Positions 1 to 7,526 of a stretch of DNA of 64,000 nt are shown in pieces. The notes below the pieces were generated by a model, which was not told where the DNA came from, searched no databases, and was given only the letters and a program-made list of their open reading frames with translations. The stretch comes from Sphingobacterium sp. HMA12 (GTDB taxonomy: Bacteria > Bacteroidota > Bacteroidia > Sphingobacteriales > Sphingobacteriaceae). Location of the stretch: contig NZ_BEYR01000002.1 of NCBI RefSeq assembly GCF_002933815.1, positions 558,001-622,000 on the forward strand. The letters run 5' to 3'. A program made the position numbers and the translations under genes. Positions within the stretch are counted from its first letter, which is position 1; every line of letters starts with the position of its first letter.

Positions 1-1866
1 AATAACGAATATGACGGTGAGGATTATGATGCCAGAAAAGAGCTAACGGGCTGGGCAAATCCGGATTTTGACGATAAAACATGGTTAAAGGCTGCTTTTG
101 TGCAAGAGCCCGGTGGCAATTATGAAGCGCAGTCGGAGGGTATGAAGGTTATGCAAGATATCGCACCGGTTTCGATCGTCAAAAAATCCGAAGGAAAATA
201 CATCCTTGATTTCGGTCAGAATTTCTCGGGTTGGGTAAAGATGACGGTGTCCGGTACGCGTGGAACCGCGGTGACACTCCGTTTTGCAGAATCTTTGACG
301 AAAGAAGGCGAATTATTTACGACCAATCTACGTGACGCGAAAGCAACGGATCATTATATATTAAAAGGTGGCGGAAAGGAAACCTGGGAACCGCGATTTA
401 CCTATCATGGATTTCGTTATGTCGAAGTCAGCGGCTATCCGGGTGTAGTTTTAAAAAGTAATTTTGTTGGCCGCTTTGTCTACGACGATATATCCAATGC
501 GGGAACCTTTGTGTCTTCCAACACTCTCATCAATCAGATCCATCAAAATGCATGGTGGGGTATCGCTTCCAATTACAAAGGTATACCCGTTGATTGTCCA
601 CAACGCAATGAGCGTCAGCCCTGGTTGGGTGACCGTCCAATCAGTGCGTACGGTGAGAGTTTCCTCTTTGATAATGCCAATTTTTATCATAAATGGCTCG
701 AAGATATTCGGCTGTCTCAGAAAGAGGATGGTGCATTGCCGGATGTTGCACCAGCCTTCTGGCGCTACTATAGTGATAATATTAGCTGGCCAGGAACATA
801 CCTATTTATCGCCGATATGCTCTATCAGCAGACTGGCGACCTGTGCATTTTGGAAAAGCATTATCCAGCGATGAAAAAATGGATGGATTATATGCAAGCT
901 CGTTATACAGGCTCAGCGGGTATCATTACCAAGGATAGTTATGGGGATTGGTGTTTCCCACCGATAAGCATTGAAGCCGGAAGAGGAAAGATTGCGGATA
1001 AAAAATATCCAAGTACATTGATCTCAACAGCTTATTACTATCATTTGCTGCAGACCGTCGCCCGTTTTAGTGCCCTTATAGGTAACGAGCGAGATCAAAC
1101 TGACTTTTTGGACCGCGCAGCAAAGATGAAAGTAGCATTTAATGCCGCTTTCTATCACGATGCAGGATATTATGGTAGCAATTCATTGACTGATAATATA
1201 TTGGCGCTATCTTTTGGCTTAGTCGAAGATAGGAACAAAGAAAAGCTCAGCAACCGGATTGTGGAGATTGTGGAAAAAGAAAATCAGGGGCATCTGAGTA
1301 CAGGGCTTATCGGAACACAATGGATTATGCGTACACTGACCAAAATCGGTCGTGCGGATCTTGCCTATGGAATTGCGACAAAGAAGACCTATCCTTCCTG
1401 GGGTTATATGGTCGAAAATGGGGCCACAACAATTTGGGAGCTCTGGAATGGCAATACAGCCCATCCCAAGATGAATTCACAAAATCATGTGATGATGTTG
1501 GGTGACCTCTTGGTATGGCTCTATGAGGATCTGGCGGGCATCAAATCGAAAGAGCATGCTTTTCAGACCATCCTGATGAAACCACAGATCGCTGCAGGTC
1601 TCGATCATGTGAATGCAAGCTACAAAAGTGTTTATGGAACCATTCAATCCAATTGGAGCAAAAGCAAATCGGCTTTTGAATGGAAGATTTCTATTCCGGC
1701 CAATACTAAAGCAGAGATCTATCTGCCAACAACCGAACTCTCTACAATCTCGGAAAGCAATCAAAAATTAAATAACAATAAAGATATTCAGATCCTACGA
1801 CAGGAAAAATCGGGCACTTGGCTCACTATCGGATCCGGAGATTACCAGTTCAGCATTAAATTATAA
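1..1866 (+). CDS. GH78 alpha-L-rhamnosidase, 5' end outside window
   Basis: The reading frame is open from base 1, so the gene begins upstream; the GTG at 100 is only an internal codon. About 621 residues are visible. The first codons encode GEDYDAR, a motif at the end of the GH78 N-terminal beta domain. Next come the DFGQN strand (about nt 208) and PRFTYHGFRY, typical of the concanavalin-like rhamnosidase domain. The (alpha/alpha)6 barrel carries DCPQRNER..WLGD (about nt 592-633), which holds the acidic catalytic-pocket residues of the family. The C-terminus is a beta-sandwich. The enzyme should hydrolyse terminal alpha-L-rhamnosides, probably in the periplasm, but its signal peptide is not visible. 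It is followed after 4 nt by the DUF3826 gene in a plus-strand operon. Family is confident; linkage and substrate are inference. Confidence 0.9.
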   Translation, partial: NNEYDGEDYDARKELTGWANPDFDDKTWLKAAFVQEPGGNYEAQSEGMKVMQDIAPVSIVKKSEGKYILDFGQNFSGWVKMTVSGTRGTAVTLRFAESLTKEGELFTTNLRDAKATDHYILKGGGKETWEPRFTYHGFRYVEVSGYPGVVLKSNFVGRFVYDDISNAGTFVSSNTLINQIHQNAWWGIASNYKGIPVDCPQRNERQPWLGDRPISAYGESFLFDNANFYHKWLEDIRLSQKEDGALPDVAPAFWRYYSDNISWPGTYLFIADMLYQQTGDLCILEKHYPAMKKWMDYMQARYTGSAGIITKDSYGDWCFPPISIEAGRGKIADKKYPSTLISTAYYYHLLQTVARFSALIGNERDQTDFLDRAAKMKVAFNAAFYHDAGYYGSNSLTDNILALSFGLVEDRNKEKLSNRIVEIVEKENQGHLSTGLIGTQWIMRTLTKIGRADLAYGIATKKTYPSWGYMVENGATTIWELWNGNTAHPKMNSQNHVMMLGDLLVWLYEDLAGIKSKEHAFQTILMKPQIAAGLDHVNASYKSVYGTIQSNWSKSKSAFEWKISIPANTKAEIYLPTTELSTISESNQKLNNNKDIQILRQEKSGTWLTIGSGDYQFSIKL

Positions 1867-1870
1867 CAAC

Positions 1871-2509
1871 ATGAAAAAGGTCTTATCAATTTTTATACTA
1901 AGTCTGCTGATGATGAGCCTGTATGCGCAGGACAATTCAACGGAACAGAAAAAGTCACAGGAGTGGACGGCAGAGCTTAAACTTGTCAATCCGGCAAAAG
2001 AAGAAAAGATCAAAAGCTTGATCTTGAGTCATCTGATAGCCGTGAAAGAGTGGCACAATAGCCATCCGATTAGTACAGTTCCAGCAGGAATAAATCCGTA
2101 TACGGGCGAAAAATTAAGTGATATGGACCGTTCCATTATTGCAGATTCAGCGCAGCCCGATTCTATACACAACAACTTGATGGCTGGTTTGCGTCAAGAG
2201 CTTGAAGAGCAACAGGTTGCTTTTATCTTGGACAAATACACGATCGGAAAAGTTGATTTCACCTTAAAAGGATATAAGGCAATTGTCCCAGATCTGACAG
2301 CAGTTGAGGAACAGACCGTCCGTAAAAATTTAGAAGAAGCCCGCGAAAAAGCAATAGATTATAAAGGGATTAAGCAAGTTTCTGCCATTTTTGAAATTTA
2401 CAAAAATAAATGTGAGGCTTACTTAAATGCCAACGGCCGCAACTGGCGTCAATTATTCAAAGATTATGTGGCAAAGGTAAAAGCCGAAAAAGAAAAGCAA
2501 CAGAAATAG
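1871..2509 (+). CDS. DUF3826 family secreted protein
   Basis: A 212-residue protein with an N-terminal signal peptide (MKKVLSIFILSLLMMSLYAQ, cleavage after AQ). The body matches what I know of DUF3826: a helical protein with GKVDFTLKGY and IVPDLT in the middle and the strongly conserved stretch YLNANGRNWRQLF near the C-terminus, followed by a lysine-rich tail. Members occur almost only in Bacteroidota glycan loci, often beside rhamnosidases and pectin genes; no activity is established to my knowledge. It starts 4 nt after the GH78 gene, so the two are probably co-transcribed. I see no catalytic motif that would justify naming a reaction. Confidence 0.82.
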   Translation: MKKVLSIFILSLLMMSLYAQDNSTEQKKSQEWTAELKLVNPAKEEKIKSLILSHLIAVKEWHNSHPISTVPAGINPYTGEKLSDMDRSIIADSAQPDSIHNNLMAGLRQELEEQQVAFILDKYTIGKVDFTLKGYKAIVPDLTAVEEQTVRKNLEEAREKAIDYKGIKQVSAIFEIYKNKCEAYLNANGRNWRQLFKDYVAKVKAEKEKQQK

Positions 2510-2549
2510 ACTTGAGTTTACCAAATCAATTCCAATAAAAAACAAACAT

Positions 2550-2590
2550 CGTATGCCTTGGTAGGGGAAAAACCAGTTAAGATGCATACG
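2550..2590 (+). repeat. intergenic stem-loop
   Basis: The 101-base gap between the DUF3826 and sialidase-like genes contains a 7-bp inverted repeat, CGTATGC (2550-2556) and GCATACG (2584-2590). A smaller TGGT/ACCA pairing lies inside the loop. No T-run follows, so it is not a clear terminator; it may stabilise or process the mRNA. Confidence 0.35.
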
Positions 2591-2610
2591 TATAAAATAT
2601 CGATAAACAG

Positions 2611-3759
2611 ATGAAGATAAAGATCAAATTGGCAACAGCCCTATTGTTTTTATGCTCCTTGAGTTCTTACGGACAAAATCCGACATTAAAAGAATGGCAA
2701 AAAGGGGTCATAAAAGATGAGTTTATTTATGATACGGCATCTTTCCCTTCCTGTCATTCCGCTACCATGGCAGAGACCGATCAAGGTCTGGTTTATGCCT
2801 TTTTTGGTGGAACGAAAGAACGTCATCCCGATGTGGAGATCTATGTGAGTAGATTTGAAAACGGCAACTGGTTAGCGCCAGTGTCGGCAGCGGATGGTGT
2901 ACAACCGGATGGCAAGCGCTTGCCGACCTGGAACCCAGTTTTATATCAAATACCTAACGGAGATCTCTTGTTATTCTATAAAATTGGGCCTAAACCATCG
3001 GAATGGTGGGGCATGCTCAAACGCTCCAAAGATGGCGGTAAGACCTGGTCTGCTGCCGAAAAGTTGCCTGAGGGCTTTATTGGACCGGTGAAAAATAAGC
3101 CTGTTCTGTTGCAAAATGGCACCTTGCTGAGCCCTTCCAGTACGGAAGGAAATGGCTGGAACATACATTTTGAGGCCAGCTCAGATTTTGGTAAGACCTG
3201 GCGTAAAATAGGCCCGATTGCCCGTGGTGCAGATAACCTGGATGCCATACAACCGAGCATACTAGACCACGGAAATGGTCAGTTGCAAATATTGGCGCGT
3301 ACGCGTAACCGTGCGGTCGTGACATCCTGGTCAAAGGACTGGGGTGAGCATTGGACCCCATTGGAGAAGACCGATCTTCCGAACAATAATTCAGGTACAG
3401 ATGCCGTAACGTTAAAAGACGGACGGCATGTATTGGTTTACAATCACGTACTTCCAGAAGGTAATCTAGCCAAGGGGGCGCGCACCCCATTGAATGTTGC
3501 TTTTTCCAAAGATGGCAAGCACTGGCAGGCCGCACTTATACTTGAGGATTCGCCAATCAGCCAGTATTCTTATCCCGCAGTGATTCAAACCAAAGATGGG
3601 CTATTACATTTTGGCTATACCTGGCGTAGAAAGAAAATGAAACATGTCGTCGTAGATCCGAAGAAAGTGAAGCTAATCCCGATTGAGAATGGCGTATGGC
3701 CAACAAAAAAAGGATATAAAAAACCAGATCCCAATGCATATGTCAAAGAAGAAGACTAA
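2611..3759 (+). CDS. sialidase-fold (BNR/Asp-box) glycosidase-like protein
   Basis: 382 residues with a signal peptide ending SSYGQ. Several Asp-box repeats mark a six-bladed sialidase-type beta-propeller: SKDGGKTW, SSDFGKTW, SKDWGEHW and SKDGKHW. The N-terminal region has CHSATMAE followed by FGGTKERHPDVEIY, a pattern seen in the BNR_2 proteins usually labelled exo-alpha-sialidase. No gene for sialic acid uptake or catabolism lies in the window, and the neighbours are rhamnosidases and a GH28. True neuraminidase activity is therefore doubtful; an acidic sugar or a rhamnosyl-uronate linkage is a more likely target (inference). The 3' end overlaps the next gene by about 20 nt, indicating translational coupling. 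Confidence 0.8.
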   Translation: MKIKIKLATALLFLCSLSSYGQNPTLKEWQKGVIKDEFIYDTASFPSCHSATMAETDQGLVYAFFGGTKERHPDVEIYVSRFENGNWLAPVSAADGVQPDGKRLPTWNPVLYQIPNGDLLLFYKIGPKPSEWWGMLKRSKDGGKTWSAAEKLPEGFIGPVKNKPVLLQNGTLLSPSSTEGNGWNIHFEASSDFGKTWRKIGPIARGADNLDAIQPSILDHGNGQLQILARTRNRAVVTSWSKDWGEHWTPLEKTDLPNNNSGTDAVTLKDGRHVLVYNHVLPEGNLAKGARTPLNVAFSKDGKHWQAALILEDSPISQYSYPAVIQTKDGLLHFGYTWRRKKMKHVVVDPKKVKLIPIENGVWPTKKGYKKPDPNAYVKEED

Positions 3760-5152
3760 GCTCGTTTGTGCAGTATATCTGTTTTTTGTTTCGCTTGTTG
3801 TCAAGGGACAGGACAGCTTATTGAATTACGAACATAAATTTAAGCAACCCCTGGAAAAAGTTCTTGTCATGATGCAAGAACGGTATCAGGTCAAGATCAA
3901 ATATGATCCACGTAACGTCAAAGACATTATGGTGGACTATGCACCTTGGAAGTTTAGGGCAGATCTTGTGGGCACAGAAATCAATTTGCTGTATCCTTTG
4001 GGTTTTAAACTGCAGGAGGAAGCCAAGCCCGATACCTATAAATTAAAATCATACGAATACAACCGCTGGAAACCACGGGAAGGTTGGGATTTTCTAAACT
4101 TACTGTCCAAAAAATATACAGATCAGGCTAGTTGGGAAAAGAGAAAAGATCAATTGCGTGCTGCGGTAAGACAAGCGATGTACTGGGATAAGCTGAAAAG
4201 TATACCGGATCAACCGATCCGCTTGGGCAAGGCCCGCCGCTATGCGGACTACCAAGTTCAGAACTTTGCATTAGAAATTATACCGGGTGTCTATGTCAAT
4301 GGCAGTATCTATTCGCCGCTCAAACAGAAGAAAAATATCCCTGTGGTGCTCTCTCCTGATGGGCATTGGCCACAGCAACGGTACCGTTCGGATGCGCAGA
4401 AGAGATTGATCACCTTAGCCCGACTGGGCTGTATGGCGATAAGCTATGATCTATTTGCCTGGGGAGAGTCTTTATTGCAGTTCGCTGGTTCAGATCATCG
4501 CAGCAGCGAAGCTATGTTGATGCAGACCTGGGGTGCAGCGCGCATCCTAGATTATGCCATGAGCTTGCCACAGATCGATCAAAGCAGGATAGGCATCAGT
4601 GGCGGATCGGGAGGGGGGAGCCACAGTATTTTAATGGCAGCCTTAGACGATCGCTTTACGTTGGTCGCTCCCGTCGTGGCGATGTCTTCCTATTTCTTTG
4701 GTGGCTGCCCCTGTGAAAGTGGACTACCCGTGCATTTTGTCTGTGGCGGGACCAATAATGTCGAACTGGCTGCGATGGCTGCGCCCAAACCACAACTGAT
4801 CATTTCCGATGGACAAGATTGGACGAAGGAGACTGCTATCAACGATTTTCCATACCTGCAACAAATCTACGGTTATTATGGCCAGCAAGATCAAGTGCAG
4901 CACGCACATTTCCCCGATGAAGGTCATGATTTTGGCTATAACAAGCGGCAGGCACTCTACACATTCTTGCTGGATCATTTTCATTTAGATCAGGCTAACG
5001 CTGCCGATATCATCGCGGAGACCGGAATTCAGATCGAGCCAGAGGAGTTATTATACAGTTTTGGAAAGAAGGGGGAAAACTTACCAAAGAACGCGATTCG
5101 TGGGATGGAACAATTGAAAGCATTGTTAAAATCATATCAGATTGAACTATGA
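3740..5152 (+). CDS. secreted alpha/beta-hydrolase, acetylxylan-esterase-like
   Basis: I chose the ATG at 3740 (470 aa) because it directly precedes a signal peptide (MSKKKTKLVCAVYLFFVSLV, then KGQ). An in-frame ATG at 3734 is equally possible; the farther ATG at 3683 would add a charged extension. After an unassigned N-terminal region (about 25-110) comes an alpha/beta-hydrolase domain. The nucleophile elbow is GISGG with Ser287, followed by a run of glycines. The catalytic His is in DEGHDFG (His396), with an Asp candidate near 357-360. Such proteins in glycan loci usually remove acetyl or other acyl groups from pectin or hemicellulose. The start overlaps the sialidase-like gene, and the stop overlaps the next start as ATGA. 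The ester removed cannot be deduced. Confidence 0.75.
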   Translation: MSKKKTKLVCAVYLFFVSLVVKGQDSLLNYEHKFKQPLEKVLVMMQERYQVKIKYDPRNVKDIMVDYAPWKFRADLVGTEINLLYPLGFKLQEEAKPDTYKLKSYEYNRWKPREGWDFLNLLSKKYTDQASWEKRKDQLRAAVRQAMYWDKLKSIPDQPIRLGKARRYADYQVQNFALEIIPGVYVNGSIYSPLKQKKNIPVVLSPDGHWPQQRYRSDAQKRLITLARLGCMAISYDLFAWGESLLQFAGSDHRSSEAMLMQTWGAARILDYAMSLPQIDQSRIGISGGSGGGSHSILMAALDDRFTLVAPVVAMSSYFFGGCPCESGLPVHFVCGGTNNVELAAMAAPKPQLIISDGQDWTKETAINDFPYLQQIYGYYGQQDQVQHAHFPDEGHDFGYNKRQALYTFLLDHFHLDQANAADIIAETGIQIEPEELLYSFGKKGENLPKNAIRGMEQLKALLKSYQIEL

Positions 5153-6030
5153 TGAACCGAAAAAAATTTATACGCGATACCTTGGCCTTAATTGCTATAG
5201 CGGCCCTGCCTCCTGCTGTCTTTGCTGCACCTAAGCGGCGTTATAATGTCGCCGTAATTGATCTGATGATCTTAAAGCGGCAAAAGCTAAGTGCATTTGA
5301 CCTGGCAAAAGAAATAGGAGCGGACGGGTTGGAGGTAGATATGGGCGGATTGGGCAACCGGATTACTTTTGACAGTAAGTTGGGTGATCCTGCGCAATGC
5401 AAGGCCTTTCTTGACAAAGCAAAGGAAACCGGAATAACGATCTGTTCGTTGGCCATGACCGGCTTTTATGCACAGTCTTTTGCTACGCGGCCGACTTATC
5501 GGCAGATGGTAGGGGATTGTTTGGACACTTGTCAGAAAATGGGGGTTAAAGTGGCTTTTTTGCCTTTAGGCGTGACGTGCGACTTGGCTAAATATCCTGA
5601 ACTGCGACCTGCTATCGTGGAGCGTCTTCGAATAGTAGGTGAGATGGCAAAAAAGGCTGGTGTGGTGATCGGGATTGAGACCACATTGGATGCAAAGGCT
5701 GAGGTTGATCTTTTAAAGGAAATTGGGTCCAAACATATCCAGATCTATTTTAATTTTTCCAATCCGTTGAAAGAAGGGCGTGATCTGATTCAGGAGCTGA
5801 CTATTTTAGGAAAGAAGCGGATCTGTCAGATTCACTGTACGGATGAAGATGGTGTATGGCTCGAAAATAACAAACGACTGAATATGCCTTTGGTAAAACG
5901 GACCTTGGACCGTATGGGCTGGCGCGGTTGGCTCGTGATCGAGCGATCCCGTGACGCTAATCTATCACCACGTGCTGTCAAAGAAAATTTTGGTGCAAAT
6001 ACACGTTACGTAAAACAGGTGTTTCAATGA
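5149..6030 (+). CDS. exported sugar phosphate isomerase/epimerase-like TIM barrel
   Basis: 293 residues of the AP-endonuclease-2/xylose isomerase-like TIM-barrel family. Translation starts at the ATGA overlap with the esterase (5149) or at the next ATG (5152). The N-terminus (NRKKFIRDT followed by a hydrophobic stretch to VFAAP) looks like an export signal; the twin arginine of a Tat signal is absent. The usual divalent-metal ligands are partly visible: Glu in GIETT, His in QIHCTDEDG and Glu in LVIERSRD. The strand that normally carries an Asp reads YFNFSN here, with Asn at that place. An exported member cannot act on sugar phosphates, so it may isomerise or epimerise a free sugar, or be non-catalytic. 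It overlaps the GH28 gene by 4 nt. Confidence 0.72.
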   Translation: MMNRKKFIRDTLALIAIAALPPAVFAAPKRRYNVAVIDLMILKRQKLSAFDLAKEIGADGLEVDMGGLGNRITFDSKLGDPAQCKAFLDKAKETGITICSLAMTGFYAQSFATRPTYRQMVGDCLDTCQKMGVKVAFLPLGVTCDLAKYPELRPAIVERLRIVGEMAKKAGVVIGIETTLDAKAEVDLLKEIGSKHIQIYFNFSNPLKEGRDLIQELTILGKKRICQIHCTDEDGVWLENNKRLNMPLVKRTLDRMGWRGWLVIERSRDANLSPRAVKENFGANTRYVKQVFQ

Positions 6031-7487
6031 AATTAAACTGGATAATATCGCTTGTGGTAGTCATACTAGGAATGCAGGGATGTCGAAGTATTCCGGTTGA
6101 AAAGCTGGATAAGACCCTGTTGCGTGCTGATCAGGTAGGAGCGGGACAGATGCCTAGAGCACCCAAGAAGGTGCAATCCCCTTTTACGACATGGGATGTC
6201 CAACGGCCAACATTTCCCATACGACACGATACCGTATGGCCTACTGAAAGTATTCAGGGTAAGCTCGATCAGCTTGCTGCGCAGGGAGGTGGGACGTTAG
6301 TACTGAAAGGACATCACCATACAGGACGGATTGCGCTAAAGTCCCATATTAATCTGAAACTGGACAAGGGGTCGGTATTGGAATTTAAGAATGAAATAGA
6401 AGATTTTCTACCTGTAGTGTTTACACGGAACGAAGGGGTAGAATTATATAGCTTGGGGGCCTGTATTTATGCTAATGGGGCAGAAAATATTGCCATCACG
6501 GGATCAGGTAGAATTATTGGGCCCGGTGAAGGCAGCGTCCGGAATAAAACCATGACGCATGACGTGATTGAAAATATTGTCGACAGTAAGCGGCCTGTCG
6601 AACAGCGGATCTACGATGGAAAGACCGTAGATTTCATCTTTCCACCTGCCCTCATTGCGCCTATTAACTGCAAAAAAGTCTGGATTGAAGGTGTATCGCT
6701 GGCGCGTACGGCTTTTTGGAATATCGTGCCCACCTATTGTGAGGATGTCGTGATCCGTGGGGTACGTATACAGTCAATGGGTATACCACGTGGGGATGGG
6801 ATCGATATTGAATCGTCTAGGCGTGTGCTTGTAGAGTACTGTACCTTAAATACTGGAGACGACTGTATTGCTGTAAAAGCGGGTCGTGGGTATGATGGAC
6901 TGCGGGTGAATCGACCTTCGGAAGATATTGTAGTTCGCTATTGTTTTTCGGAAAAAGGTCATGGTGGATTTACGATCGGTAGCGAAACTGCGGGCATGGC
7001 CAAAAATGTATACGTACATGATTGTGTGTTCGGTAAAACCAACGTCGGTATCCGTTTTAAGACCAGAAGACCACGGGGTGGAGGTGGATCTTCCATTCGC
7101 TTTGAACGTATTCGAATGCAAGAGGTCGAGTCCGCATTACGCTGGGATATGTTGGGACAGGCCCAACATGTGGGAAATCAGGCCAGCCGTGATTTCGAAG
7201 TACAGAAGAACCCCCTGACACCACATTTCTCAGATATCAAAATAAAGGATGTCTATATCGATGCGGCTAAGGATTGTATTAAAATAGAAGGTATACCTGA
7301 ATCTGTCTTAGAAAATGTACGCATTGAGCGCGTATTTGGACGAGGGGATCGGTATTTGTCGATTAAAGACGCTAAAAATATCAGGATTAAAAACAGTGTT
7401 TTTGTGTGTAAGGATACCAGTATCTCAACAACCAATGTTTCGGAGTTGATACAGGATCATGTTCGTGTTATGACTGAAGCACCTTAA
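6027..7487 (+). CDS. GH28 polygalacturonase-type glycoside hydrolase
   Basis: 486 residues forming a right-handed beta-helix. A probable lipoprotein signal ends near Cys19 (GMQGC), though the lipobox is weak. GH28 signature residues appear in order: RGDGID (Asp257, matching the Asp of NTD), GDD (Asp278, Asp279), GHG (His312) and RFK (Arg343, Lys345). These are the family's catalytic acids and galacturonate-binding basic residues, so an inverting hydrolase acting on galacturonate linkages is expected: polygalacturonase, exo-galacturonosidase or rhamnogalacturonan hydrolase. With several rhamnosidases alongside, a rhamnogalacturonan-type substrate is the best inference. It is translationally coupled to the TIM-barrel gene by ATGA and followed 39 nt later by a GH78 gene. 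Confidence 0.9.
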   Translation: MKLNWIISLVVVILGMQGCRSIPVEKLDKTLLRADQVGAGQMPRAPKKVQSPFTTWDVQRPTFPIRHDTVWPTESIQGKLDQLAAQGGGTLVLKGHHHTGRIALKSHINLKLDKGSVLEFKNEIEDFLPVVFTRNEGVELYSLGACIYANGAENIAITGSGRIIGPGEGSVRNKTMTHDVIENIVDSKRPVEQRIYDGKTVDFIFPPALIAPINCKKVWIEGVSLARTAFWNIVPTYCEDVVIRGVRIQSMGIPRGDGIDIESSRRVLVEYCTLNTGDDCIAVKAGRGYDGLRVNRPSEDIVVRYCFSEKGHGGFTIGSETAGMAKNVYVHDCVFGKTNVGIRFKTRRPRGGGGSSIRFERIRMQEVESALRWDMLGQAQHVGNQASRDFEVQKNPLTPHFSDIKIKDVYIDAAKDCIKIEGIPESVLENVRIERVFGRGDRYLSIKDAKNIRIKNSVFVCKDTSISTTNVSELIQDHVRVMTEAP

Positions 7488-7526
7488 TAGTTGAAAATGG
7501 ATACAGCTAGGGAGAAAAGAAAAATA

